Of a stretch of DNA of 64,000 nucleotides, positions 34,899-42,809 are shown piece after piece. The notes under the pieces were generated by a model. The model worked only from the letters and a program-made list of their open reading frames with translations. It had not been told where the DNA came from and made no database searches. Source of the stretch: CAYPTB01 sp964413535 (GTDB lineage Bacteria > Planctomycetota > UBA1135 > GCA-002686595); the NCBI GenBank assembly GCA_964413535.1, contig CAYPTB010000051.1, positions 62,001-126,000 of the forward strand, given 5' to 3'. The first letter of the stretch is position 1; each line of letters starts with the position of its first letter. The translations under genes were made by a program, and so were the position numbers.

Positions 34899-35270
34899 TC
34901 AGCCCTTCTTCGCCACCTTGGCTTCTTCCTTCTCCGCGAGCTGATCGCCCTCCACGACACTCTGGATCGCGCTGCGCGTGAAACGCAGACGCACGCCATC
35001 CGCGACCTGCAGCGTGACGACGTCCTCCGTCACCATGGCGACGGACCCGTGCATCCCGCTCGTCGTGAGGACGCGATCGCCCTTCTTCAGGGCCGCGAGC
35101 ATCTCCTCGCGCTTCTTCCGTTGCTTGCGCTCCGGCCCGAGCATGATCACGTAGAAGAGAACCCCCATCACGATCAGGGGGAAGAGCAGGCTGCTGAAGG
35201 GGCTTTCCGGCTTCGCGGGGGCTGCGTCCGGCGGGGCTTCCTGGAGCGTGAGGGCGATGTGAGCATCCAT
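34899..35270 (-). CDS. yajC: YajC, Sec translocase accessory subunit
   Basis: A 123-residue protein with one N-terminal membrane span (FSSLLFPLIVMGVLFYVIML, about 25-44) followed by the YajC hallmark GPERKQRKKREEMLAALKKG, then DRVLTTSGMHGSVAMVTED and VTLQVADGVRLRFTRSAIQS. YajC associates with SecDF and the Sec channel. The N-terminus is about 20 residues longer than usual, with Ala and Pro. GGAGG lies eight bases before the ATG. Its common partners tgt, secD and secF are not adjacent; yraN follows it and mnmA is divergent. Confidence 0.92.
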   Translation of the reverse strand: MDAHIALTLQEAPPDAAPAKPESPFSSLLFPLIVMGVLFYVIMLGPERKQRKKREEMLAALKKGDRVLTTSGMHGSVAMVTEDVVTLQVADGVRLRFTRSAIQSVVEGDQLAEKEEAKVAKKG

Positions 35271-35417
35271 GACGGCTACCTCCGGCGAAGGACGTCGGCG
35301 GCGCGCGCTCTTCGTTCGAGCCCGCGCCCCAAGAGGGCGAGAACCTTAATCGATGGGCAGCCGCGCGGAAAGACGCTTTCCGCCACCACGCGCTTGGCGG
35401 GCCGCCGGGTTCCGTCC

Positions 35418-35423
35418 TACCCT
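35418..35423 (+). promoter_or_regulatory. -10-like TACCCT before mnmA
   Basis: TACCCT occurs 28 bases before the TTG at 35452. It lies inside the frame extension to 35353 and so favours the shorter mnmA. Confidence 0.3.
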
Positions 35424-35451
35424 GCTCCGCACGATCACCTCGGGAACAGCC

Positions 35452-36597
35452 TTGTCCTCTCGATCCAAGCGTTGGGTCGTCGCCATGAGCGGCGGCGTCG
35501 ATTCCTCCGTCGTTGCGCATCTCATGGTTCGCGATGGGTTGGACGTCGTCGGACTCTTCATGCGCAACGGCGTCGAAGTCTCCGGGGACGACTCGCAGAA
35601 GAAATCCTGTTGCTCCGTGGGTGACGCTCGCGATGCCCGCATGGTTGCGGCTTCGCTGGGAATTCCGTTCCAAGCGGTCGACTTGAAGGCCGAATTCGGC
35701 CGCGTCATCGCCTACTTCCTGCGCGAGTACGAGAACGGCCGGACCCCCAACCCCTGCGCCGTGTGCAACCGGGACCTCAAGTTCTCCCGGCTGCTCACCT
35801 TCGCGGACGAGCTCGGCGCCGAGGGCGTCGCCACCGGTCACTACGCCCGCGTCTCGGTGGAGAGCGAGGGACCCGAGCGCGGGCGCGTGGTCGTCCGACG
35901 AGGCGTCGACGCCCAGAAGGACCAGAGCTATCAACTCTTCTGCGTTGCCGAGGACGACCTGGCGCGCACGCGACTGCCCTTGGGCGGCATGCGGAAGCCC
36001 GACGTGCGCGCGCTGGCCGAGTCCGTCGGGATCCGCACGGCGCGCAAGGCCGACAGTCAGGAGATCTGCTTCGTCCCGTCGGGCGACTACCGCGAGTTGC
36101 TCGCGCAACGCGGGGTAAAACTCCACCCGGGAGCGATCGTCGATACTTCCGGCCGCCGCATCGGGAGTCACCGCGGCACCGAGCACTACACGGTCGGCCA
36201 GCGCCGCGGGCTCGGCGTGGCCGCCGGGGAGCCGCTCTACGTCGTGGACGTGCGGCCGGCCGAAGGGACGGTCGTCCTGGGCACGCGCGAGGAGTGTGGG
36301 AGCTCCCGGGTACAGGTCGACGAGGTCAATCTCATCGGGTTCGATGCGCCTCCTTCGGGCGAGTTCCGCGCCGAGATCCAGTTGCGCTACCGGCATCGGC
36401 CAGCGCCGGCGACGGTCACGCTGTCCGGCACCCGAGCCGAGATCGTCCTGGACGAACCGGAGCTAGCCGTCGCACCCGGTCAAGGCGCTGCCTTCTACCG
36501 CGGAGACCGTCTCTTGGGCGGAGGCTGGATCGCGTCGACGTCCTCCGGTGTCGAGGACGTCGCTGTGACCACGCGCGGCGCCGATTCAGCCGGCTGA
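35452..36597 (+). CDS. mnmA: MnmA, tRNA 2-thiouridylase
   Basis: ATP-dependent thiolase that makes 2-thiouridine at U34 of tRNAs for Glu, Gln and Lys. It has the PP-loop VVAMSGGVDSSVVAHLMV, catalytic Cys in NPCAVCNRDLKFSRLL, GHYAR, KDQSYQLF, and the second catalytic Cys in SQEICFVPSGDY. The C-terminal beta-barrel includes HYTVGQRRGLGV. From the TTG at 35452 it has 381 residues (E. coli 368). An ATG at 35353 would add 33 residues unlike the family. The start is uncertain; TTG is preferred because MnmA normally begins a few residues before the PP-loop. Confidence 0.92.
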   Translation: MSSRSKRWVVAMSGGVDSSVVAHLMVRDGLDVVGLFMRNGVEVSGDDSQKKSCCSVGDARDARMVAASLGIPFQAVDLKAEFGRVIAYFLREYENGRTPNPCAVCNRDLKFSRLLTFADELGAEGVATGHYARVSVESEGPERGRVVVRRGVDAQKDQSYQLFCVAEDDLARTRLPLGGMRKPDVRALAESVGIRTARKADSQEICFVPSGDYRELLAQRGVKLHPGAIVDTSGRRIGSHRGTEHYTVGQRRGLGVAAGEPLYVVDVRPAEGTVVLGTREECGSSRVQVDEVNLIGFDAPPSGEFRAEIQLRYRHRPAPATVTLSGTRAEIVLDEPELAVAPGQGAAFYRGDRLLGGGWIASTSSGVEDVAVTTRGADSAG

Positions 36598-36602
36598 ACC
36601 CG

Positions 36603-39188
36603 GTGCCTCTACGGGGCGTTCGCTCGCTTTCCAAAGGAGGCCTCCTGCGCACGGCACGCTTCGACACGCTCGTCGTCACCACGCTCGGTCTCGGCGCGGC
36701 GATCGCCTTCGTCGCGGCGGCCCGGCTGCTCGTCCCGCGTGAGCGCGTGCCCCCGCCTCGAGTCCGATCGATCCTGCTCGACGTCTCCGCGAGCGTCACG
36801 CGCGCCGCGCCGTCCGCCGGGCGCTTCCTGCGCGCGGTCCTCGCGCGGGAGGCGGAGCGAGCCCGGGAACGTCACGAAGAGATCTTGGTCGTCTCCGTCG
36901 CTGCCGATTGCCGTCGGATCTTCGGCCCAGGCGACCCCGAGCGTCTGCTCGAGCTCCTGGAGGGCCGCGGCGGCGAGCCGCTCGAGCCTGTGGCTGCCGA
37001 GGACTCGGGAGCCGACCTGGGGAGCGAGCTCGCGCGCGGCGTTCGGCTGATCGACGAGATCCTCGCGTCCCACGGCGCAGCCGGCGGCTCCCTGCGGCTC
37101 GTCGGCGACGGGAGCTACACCGGGGACGACCCCGCACCTCACGTCGAGCGACTGCGTGGCCTCGGTATCGATTGGCTGGGGGTCGATCCCGTTCCGCGGG
37201 AGCGCTTCGACGCGGCTGTGATCGACCTGCGGGTGCCGCTCCGCATCGAGTCCGGGGCACCGCTCGCGGCGACAGCCGTCGTCTTGTTGCATCCGGGCGC
37301 CGACGTGCTCCCGCCCGAGCACGTCCTCGAAGTGGCCGTGGAGGACGCCCTCGGTCGGCGCGCGGTGGAACAGCCGCTCGCCCTCGTTCCACTCGTTCCG
37401 ACCGCGGTGACCGTCCAACTGGGATCCCCGGCCGAAGGCCGAACGCGGGTGAGCGCGCGCGTGCGCCCCCGAGTAGGCTTCGATCCGACGCCCGAGAACG
37501 ACGAGCTCGACGCCGCGGTTCGGGTGGGTGAGAGCCTCGTCGTCGGCGTCGTTCGTCCAAGCGAGTTGGAGGCGGACGTTGCGGCCTTCCTCGAACCGGC
37601 CCCGCCGGGGATCGACCTCCTGTCGCTGTCCTCGGGCGAGTTGCCGGCCGCGCTCCACGGCCTCGACGCGGTCTTGGCGTTCGACGTTCCGCTCGACGAA
37701 TTGCCCGCGGCTCTCCTCTCGACGTTCGTCCGAACGGGAGGAGGGCTCTTCGTCGCGGGGGGGTTCCGAGCGCTTGCCGGATGGAGCGCCGAGCCGCGAC
37801 CCGGCGAACTGGCTCGGATCCTCCCACTCCGTCCCGATCCCGGCGCCGACGAACCCCGGCGCGTGATCGTCCTGGTGGACGGCTCCGGAAGCATGCAAGG
37901 CGAGCCCTTCGAGCTCGTTCGCACGGCCGTGCGCGAACTCGTGCGCGCGGCGCCCCCGCGCGACGAGATCGAGCTCTGCTTCTTCACCGCCGTGCTGCAT
38001 CCCGCCCGGACGCTGCGCAGGCAGGACTCGTCGAGCTCGGAGGCAGCGGACCTCGCGCGACAACTCCTCGACGCGCGTGTTCCCGGAGGGTCCACGCGAA
38101 TCGTGGAGTCCCTCGAGCAGCTCGTGAGCAAACGCGAGGGGGCGGAGGATCGCGCGTTGGTGTTGCTCCTGACCGACGGTCGCGAGCCCCCCGACGTGAT
38201 CCGTGCGGAGGAACGAGCTCGTCAGGCCGCGGCGGCGCTCGCCGGTTTGCGTACGGAGCTCGTCGTGTTCGCCGTGGGGCCGCAGTCGGATCGTCGCTTC
38301 TTGACGTGGCTCGCCGGGACGGAGGAGGCGATCCGATCGACCGATGAACTCGCCGGGCTGGCCGAGCTCTTTCGCCGCGAGGTCAACCGCGAACGCACGC
38401 GACAGGGAGAAATCGAGGTGTTCGCCCGAGAGGGGGGACTGGCGGCCCAGGTGCTCGGACCTCGAGCGCGCTTCGAACCCATTGCGCGCCACCTGCGCTG
38501 CACCGCGCGTCTGGGCGCTGAAGTCGTGCTCGCTTCGGGGGACGGCGAGCCGATCCTCGGCGTCGCGCGGGAGGCGCTCGGCCGGACGGCGGCTCTCGCG
38601 ACCCTTCCCTTCGGAGACTGGGCCCCGAACGGGGTGTGGCGCTCGGCCGATTTCCTGCCCCTCTTCCGTTGGCTCGCGCGGCGGAGCGCCCCCGCTCCGC
38701 CGTTCGTCGTCGTCGAGGGCTCGAAGCTCCTCGTGCGCGGAGCGGACGGGCTCCCCCCGCGAGTCGAGGCGCACCTGCGCACGGGGACGGGAATCGGTAC
38801 GACGCGGCCGCTCGTCCTGTATCGGGAGGCGGCTACTCCCGGGGTCCTCGGCGCCGAGATCCCAGCCGACGTCGAGCGCGTGGGAAACGCCTCGCTCGTG
38901 CTCTCCGGAGCGGCGGACGATGGGGGGGAACTCGTGCTCCCCTGCGCCTGGCCGCGGCCGGCCGAGTTCTCCGACCCGTCCCGCAGGCTCGCACTCTCCC
39001 CGGCGGTGGCCGCCTCTGCGGCCGTCCGATTCGACGACGGGGGAGGCGGTCGCGGCGAGCCCACGACGGGCGCCACCCGCCTCCTCCTCGCGGGGACGGG
39101 GCTCGGTCTCACGGCCGGACTCGCTTTCGCGCGGCAGGGAAGGCGTCGAGGGTCGCCCCGTCAAGGCCACCGCCCGACCAGCCGATAG
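36603..39188 (+). CDS. Membrane-anchored von Willebrand factor A-domain protein
   Basis: Up to 861 residues. An N-terminal span (LVVTTLGLGAAIAFVAAARLLV) and a C-terminal span (LLLAGTGLGLTAGLAF) bracket a large periplasmic part. ILLDVSASV begins a first VWA-like fold near residue 60. A glutamine-amidotransferase-like section (FVRTGGGLFVAGGFRALAGW) follows, then a classical VWA at about residue 420 with MIDAS motif VLVDGSGSMQG and LLLTDGREPP. This layout is typical of large planctomycete VWA proteins of unknown role. The GTG at 36603 is the first standard start, but a strong Shine-Dalgarno AGGAGG at 36635-36640 points to a CTG at 36645, which would give 847 residues starting directly before the membrane span. 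Confidence 0.8.
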   Translation: MPLRGVRSLSKGGLLRTARFDTLVVTTLGLGAAIAFVAAARLLVPRERVPPPRVRSILLDVSASVTRAAPSAGRFLRAVLAREAERARERHEEILVVSVAADCRRIFGPGDPERLLELLEGRGGEPLEPVAAEDSGADLGSELARGVRLIDEILASHGAAGGSLRLVGDGSYTGDDPAPHVERLRGLGIDWLGVDPVPRERFDAAVIDLRVPLRIESGAPLAATAVVLLHPGADVLPPEHVLEVAVEDALGRRAVEQPLALVPLVPTAVTVQLGSPAEGRTRVSARVRPRVGFDPTPENDELDAAVRVGESLVVGVVRPSELEADVAAFLEPAPPGIDLLSLSSGELPAALHGLDAVLAFDVPLDELPAALLSTFVRTGGGLFVAGGFRALAGWSAEPRPGELARILPLRPDPGADEPRRVIVLVDGSGSMQGEPFELVRTAVRELVRAAPPRDEIELCFFTAVLHPARTLRRQDSSSSEAADLARQLLDARVPGGSTRIVESLEQLVSKREGAEDRALVLLLTDGREPPDVIRAEERARQAAAALAGLRTELVVFAVGPQSDRRFLTWLAGTEEAIRSTDELAGLAELFRREVNRERTRQGEIEVFAREGGLAAQVLGPRARFEPIARHLRCTARLGAEVVLASGDGEPILGVAREALGRTAALATLPFGDWAPNGVWRSADFLPLFRWLARRSAPAPPFVVVEGSKLLVRGADGLPPRVEAHLRTGTGIGTTRPLVLYREAATPGVLGAEIPADVERVGNASLVLSGAADDGGELVLPCAWPRPAEFSDPSRRLALSPAVAASAAVRFDDGGGGRGEPTTGATRLLLAGTGLGLTAGLAFARQGRRRGSPRQGHRPTSR
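36635..36640 (+). promoter_or_regulatory. Shine-Dalgarno AGGAGG pointing to a CTG start
   Basis: AGGAGG is followed by four bases and an in-frame CTG (36645). No ATG, GTG or TTG lies at the proper distance. It suggests non-canonical initiation of the VWA gene. Confidence 0.5.
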
Positions 39189-39236
39189 GGGACGCGGGTA
39201 CCGAGGCTTGGCTCGGACCCGGAGGAGCTCCCCGAA

Positions 39237-39890
39237 ATGAAGCAATCTTGGCCCGTCCGCGTTCTTTGGAGTCTGTTCCTGGGTGCGGCGGTCGCTTCGG
39301 CAGCGGGGCTCGTCGGATGCTCCTCGATGGGATCCTCGAAGCCCGGATCGGAGCAGGACGACGGACGCTGGCTGCCCGCCTCGCCGATCCTGCGCCAGCA
39401 GATCGACGACGAAGCGGAGCGCCTTCCTTGGCGGCACGGAGTCGAGCGCCTCGAAGCGATCCGCTGGTTCGCCTCCATCGGCGAACCGGCCTACCCGCAG
39501 TTGCTCGAGCTCGCGACGGATCCGCGTGATCACGTGGCGGCCTCCGCCTTGGCGGCGCTCGGCGCCACGGGGGACAAGCGCCTCGTCGAGCCCCTCAAGA
39601 TCATTCCCTGGGCGGAGGAGCGCTATCAAGGCGACCTCGGTCTGGAACACGCGCGCACGCTGCTGCGTCTGGGCGATTGGAGCGAGATTCCGATCCTCCT
39701 CGCGGGGCTGCGCGATCCGCGCCTCTACACTCGGTCCCTGTGCGCGAAGGAACTCTTCGACGCCACGGGCGAGAGCTTTGCCTTCGACCCGCGGGCCTCG
39801 GAAGACGAGCGCGAGCGGGCGATCGCCCGCTGGGAGGGCTGGTGGCTCGCGCGTACGGGGGAGGGGCTGCTCGACGAGAGACGCCGGTGA
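39237..39890 (+). CDS. HEAT-repeat lipoprotein
   Basis: A 217-residue protein with a signal peptide and lipobox (AVASAAGLVGC, Cys28), so anchored by lipid. Residues about 70-180 hold HEAT-like helical repeats (RLEAIRWFASIGEPAYPQLL, VAASALAALGATGDKRLVEP, SEIPILLAGLRDPRLYTRSL). The C-terminus ATGESFAFDPRASEDERERA and IARWEGWWLAR resembles the end of the HEAT protein at 40557, so the two share a paralogous tail. A scaffold role is likely; nothing enzymatic is seen. Confidence 0.8.
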   Translation: MKQSWPVRVLWSLFLGAAVASAAGLVGCSSMGSSKPGSEQDDGRWLPASPILRQQIDDEAERLPWRHGVERLEAIRWFASIGEPAYPQLLELATDPRDHVAASALAALGATGDKRLVEPLKIIPWAEERYQGDLGLEHARTLLRLGDWSEIPILLAGLRDPRLYTRSLCAKELFDATGESFAFDPRASEDERERAIARWEGWWLARTGEGLLDERRR

Positions 39891-39991
39891 CGGTCGAGGT
39901 CGGTCGAGTTCGCGAGGGGTCGAAGTGCGTCCCGCGATCCGGTCGCTCGGCTCGAACACCCGCACGGAGGCCGGTGCGACTACCCGTTCTC

Positions 39992-40402
39992 CTAGACGGT
40001 GTGCCTCGCGTCTCGCAGGCGGCGCACGACGTCGTTGAACCGCGACTCGCCACGCAGGCTCGCGAGATCTTCGTCGCGGAGCAAGTGCTCTGCGTCGTCG
40101 TATCCGAGTTCGACCGCTCGCTCCAGGGCTTGGATGGCTTCGTTCGGCCGTCCGAGGAGGGAGAGCGAACAGGCCAGGTTGTAGTGGACGGTCGAGTTCT
40201 CCGGCGCGAGTTGGACCAGCCGATGGTCGACGGCGAGCCCCTCCTCGTGTCGACCCAGGCGAGTGAGGGCGTGGCCGAGCTCCGCCAGCGCCTCGATGTT
40301 TCTCGGGTTGCGACGCGCCTCCACCTCGAGGAAATCGGCGAGGAACTGGAGCCCGGTCAGGCTCAGACGTTCACGAGCTCGCTCGGAAAGTCGCATTCGC
40401 AC
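39992..40402 (-). CDS. TPR protein
   Basis: A 136-residue protein. Three tetratricopeptide-type repeats are visible: NIEALAELGHALTRLGRHEE, STVHYNLACSLSLLGRPNEA and IQALERAVELGYDDAEHLLR. The ending ESRFNDVVRRLRD is the usual closing helix of 'TPR end-of-group' proteins. It has no signal peptide, so it is probably cytoplasmic. GTG at 40402 with GGAG six bases upstream; an ATG two codons later is also possible. It is convergent with the HEAT lipoprotein and divergent from the second HEAT protein. Confidence 0.75.
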   Translation of the reverse strand: MRMRLSERARERLSLTGLQFLADFLEVEARRNPRNIEALAELGHALTRLGRHEEGLAVDHRLVQLAPENSTVHYNLACSLSLLGRPNEAIQALERAVELGYDDAEHLLRDEDLASLRGESRFNDVVRRLRDARHTV

Positions 40403-40556
40403 GGTCTACTCCGGGGATCTGAAGGTAGGAGTCGGGTCGGCTCTTGTAGGGAGCGGCGCATCCAGGACTATACAGGATAGCGGACCAACCTGCTTCCCAC
40501 CGGGGTCGGCCCAGGCCCGGCGACCTTTGCGCGCACGTCTTTCGAGGACCTTCGCC

Positions 40557-41687
40557 ATGGAGATCCGATTTTGCGACATCTGCAACGAGTCCGTACCCCA
40601 GAGCGATCTGGATCAGGGGAAGGCTTACATCCGCAAGGGCCGCGTCGTGTGCGCGACTTGCGAGGTCTCGATGTCGCATCCCGACTCGACCTGGGACGAG
40701 CCTTCCGGAACCGCCACCGAGCCGCTGGCGGCGAGGGCGGGGGAGACGGTCCCGGAATACGCGAGGGAGCCCCTTGCGGGAGGGGGAGTCTTCGCGCCGC
40801 CGATGGCGATTCCTCCGGGCAGGCCGAGGATCTCGGTCGGCGTGATCCTCGCTAGCCTGCTGGCGTTTGCGGCTCTGGCCGTGACGTGTCTCATGACGTT
40901 CGTCCTCGCCGAGCGAGTGCAGGACGTGAGGGGAACATCGATGGAGCAGGTAGCGCGCGTCGAGGACGATCTCGTCGGAGAAGTGTCTCGACTGGAGTCG
41001 GTACTCGAACGCTGGCGAGAGGAAGACCGATCGCTCGTGCAGGAAGAACTCGAGCGAACGAAGGCCGAAGCGGACCGAGTTCGGGCACGTCACGACGAGA
41101 GCATGGCGACGCTTCGACGAGACGTCGAAGCCCTGCGAGCCCTCACGATTCGTCTCGACGCAATCGAGCAGAGCGCGACCGTTCGAAGCGGCGAAGTGCG
41201 CACGTTGGGCTCGGATCTGGCCCAGGTGAAGCGCGACGTGGGCGTGCTCGCCGAGCGCTGGCTGGAGGCTACAGCCGGCATGACGTCGACGACGGAGCTG
41301 TTGGCCGAGCCCGAGCCCGTGTGGATGGAGCATACGCGCGGACTCCAGAGCCCGAATGCGGCGTCGCGTTGGACTGCGGTCACGGAGCTCGGAGCGACCA
41401 AGGACGCGGCCGTCGTCTCGTACCTGATCGCGATGCTCGAGGATCCCGACATCTTCGTTCGCATGGCGACCGCCCGCGTACTCGGGGACATCGGGAGCGA
41501 AGAGGCGATACCGGGTCTCGTCGATGCCCTGGAGGACGAGGAACTGCCCGTGCGCGAGGCGGCCAACCTGGCGCTGTGCACGATCACGGGCCAGGACCTG
41601 CGATTCGAGCCCAACGCACCTCCGGCCGAGCGCGAGCGCAGGGTCAAGGCCTGGCGCGATTGGTGGAAGAAGCAGAGCAAGGCGTGA
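40557..41687 (+). CDS. Zinc-ribbon, transmembrane, coiled-coil and HEAT-repeat protein
   Basis: A 376-residue protein with four clear parts. An N-terminal zinc ribbon has Cys6, Cys9, Cys32 and Cys35 (RFCDICNESV and VVCATCEVSM). One membrane span lies near residues 97-120 (VGVILASLLAFAALAVTCLM). A coiled coil of about 120 residues follows, rich in Glu, Arg and Asp. Two to three HEAT repeats (ASRWTAVTELGATKDAAVVS, MATARVLGDIGSEEAIPGLV, PVREAANLALCTITGQDLRF) come before a tail (PPAERERRVKAWRDWWKKQ) like that of the HEAT lipoprotein. The zinc ribbon should face the cytoplasm and the HEAT domain the periplasm. Function unknown. Confidence 0.8.
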   Translation: MEIRFCDICNESVPQSDLDQGKAYIRKGRVVCATCEVSMSHPDSTWDEPSGTATEPLAARAGETVPEYAREPLAGGGVFAPPMAIPPGRPRISVGVILASLLAFAALAVTCLMTFVLAERVQDVRGTSMEQVARVEDDLVGEVSRLESVLERWREEDRSLVQEELERTKAEADRVRARHDESMATLRRDVEALRALTIRLDAIEQSATVRSGEVRTLGSDLAQVKRDVGVLAERWLEATAGMTSTTELLAEPEPVWMEHTRGLQSPNAASRWTAVTELGATKDAAVVSYLIAMLEDPDIFVRMATARVLGDIGSEEAIPGLVDALEDEELPVREAANLALCTITGQDLRFEPNAPPAERERRVKAWRDWWKKQSKA

Positions 41688-41789
41688 AGGTCGGGTTCCC
41701 CGAGGGCGGCTCGGGGCGAGCGGTGGCGATCGGGGTGGAATCGCGCGGCGGTGCCCCGTGCTCGGCGCACCGACCCTGACGACGCGACC

Positions 41790-41817
41790 TTGTGGACGCG
41801 TAGCAAGCCCCTATGCT
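41790..41817 (+). promoter_or_regulatory. Promoter of mdh-fumC
   Basis: TTGTGG (41790-41795) and TATGCT (41812-41817) are spaced by 16 bases, a reasonable housekeeping promoter. AGAGG at 41836-41840 then precedes the GTG at 41846. Confidence 0.45.
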
Positions 41818-41845
41818 GGCGCCTCCCTTCCAGGGAGAGGCTTCC

Positions 41846-42799
41846 GTGACTTCGATCGGCCAGCGCAGGATCACCGTCGTCGGTGCCGGCTTCGTGGGCA
41901 TGACCTGCGCCCAGCGCTGCGCGCAAGCAGAACTCGCGGCCGAGGTCGTCTTGATCGATGTCATCGAAGGCAGACCGCAAGGCATTGCGCTCGACCTCAA
42001 CCAAGCGGCCGCCATCGAGGGACTGGGAACGCGCATCGTCGGGAGCAACGATCCTGCCAGCGCGCGCGACAGCGATCTCTTCATCGTGACGGCAGGCAGG
42101 CCGCGCAAGCCCGGCATGAGCCGTTCGGACCTCTTGGAGGTGAACGGGCGCATCGTCGGCGAGGTGGCGGACTACGTGCGCGAAGGCTCCCCCAATGCGT
42201 TCGTCATCGTCGTGACGAACCCGCTCGACGCCATGACCCAGCTCATGCGCACGCGAACGGGATTTCCCTCGAAGCGCGTGATCGGTATGGCGGGCGTTCT
42301 CGACTCGGCGAGGCTCTCGTGGTTCATCGCCGAGGCGACCGGCACGTCGGTGAAGGACGTCGACGCGATGGTGCTCGGCGCGCACGGGGATTCCATGGTC
42401 CCGATGGAGCGGTACTGCACCGTCAACGGAGTGGAGCTGTCGGCATTCGTCGGCCGCGCTCAGATCGAAGCGCTGGTCGATCGCACCCGTCACGGAGGAG
42501 CGGAGATCGTGGAGCTGCTCAAGACGGGCAGCGCCTTCTACGCGCCTGCCTCGGCGTCGGTCGCCATGGCGCGCTCGATCCTGTTCGACGAGAAGCGCCT
42601 CCTGCCGTGCGCCTGCCACCTGAACGGCCAGTACGGGTTCGAGGGCGTGTACAGCGGCGTACCGGCCGTCCTGGGGAAGGAGGGAGTCGAGCACATCGCG
42701 GAACTCCCGCTCACGACCGAAGCACGCATCCAGATGCAGAAGGCCGTGGGTGCCATCGAATCCGACCTGAAGAGCCTGAGGAGCCTCGGGCTCCTGTGA
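41846..42799 (+). CDS. mdh: Malate dehydrogenase
   Basis: A 317-residue LDH-like malate dehydrogenase interconverting malate and oxaloacetate with NAD. The Rossmann motif is ITVVGAGFVGMTCAQRCA with VLIDVIEGRPQG (Asp selects NAD); substrate arginines are in AGRPRKPGMSRSDLL; VVTNPLDAMTQLM and LGAHGDSMVP (catalytic His) follow. GTG at 41846 is chosen since AGAGG is five bases upstream; the frame runs to 41813, where an ATG overlaps the promoter. fumC begins 10 bases after its stop, so two consecutive TCA steps are cotranscribed. Confidence 0.93.
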   Translation: MTSIGQRRITVVGAGFVGMTCAQRCAQAELAAEVVLIDVIEGRPQGIALDLNQAAAIEGLGTRIVGSNDPASARDSDLFIVTAGRPRKPGMSRSDLLEVNGRIVGEVADYVREGSPNAFVIVVTNPLDAMTQLMRTRTGFPSKRVIGMAGVLDSARLSWFIAEATGTSVKDVDAMVLGAHGDSMVPMERYCTVNGVELSAFVGRAQIEALVDRTRHGGAEIVELLKTGSAFYAPASASVAMARSILFDEKRLLPCACHLNGQYGFEGVYSGVPAVLGKEGVEHIAELPLTTEARIQMQKAVGAIESDLKSLRSLGLL

Positions 42800-42809
42800 G
42801 GAGAAGCCC

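Noticed and set aside
36609..39965. Minus-strand open frame of over 1100 codons opposite the VWA gene
   Set aside because: Its composition is dominated by Arg, Glu and Gly, with no domain; the plus strand has clear VWA and HEAT proteins.
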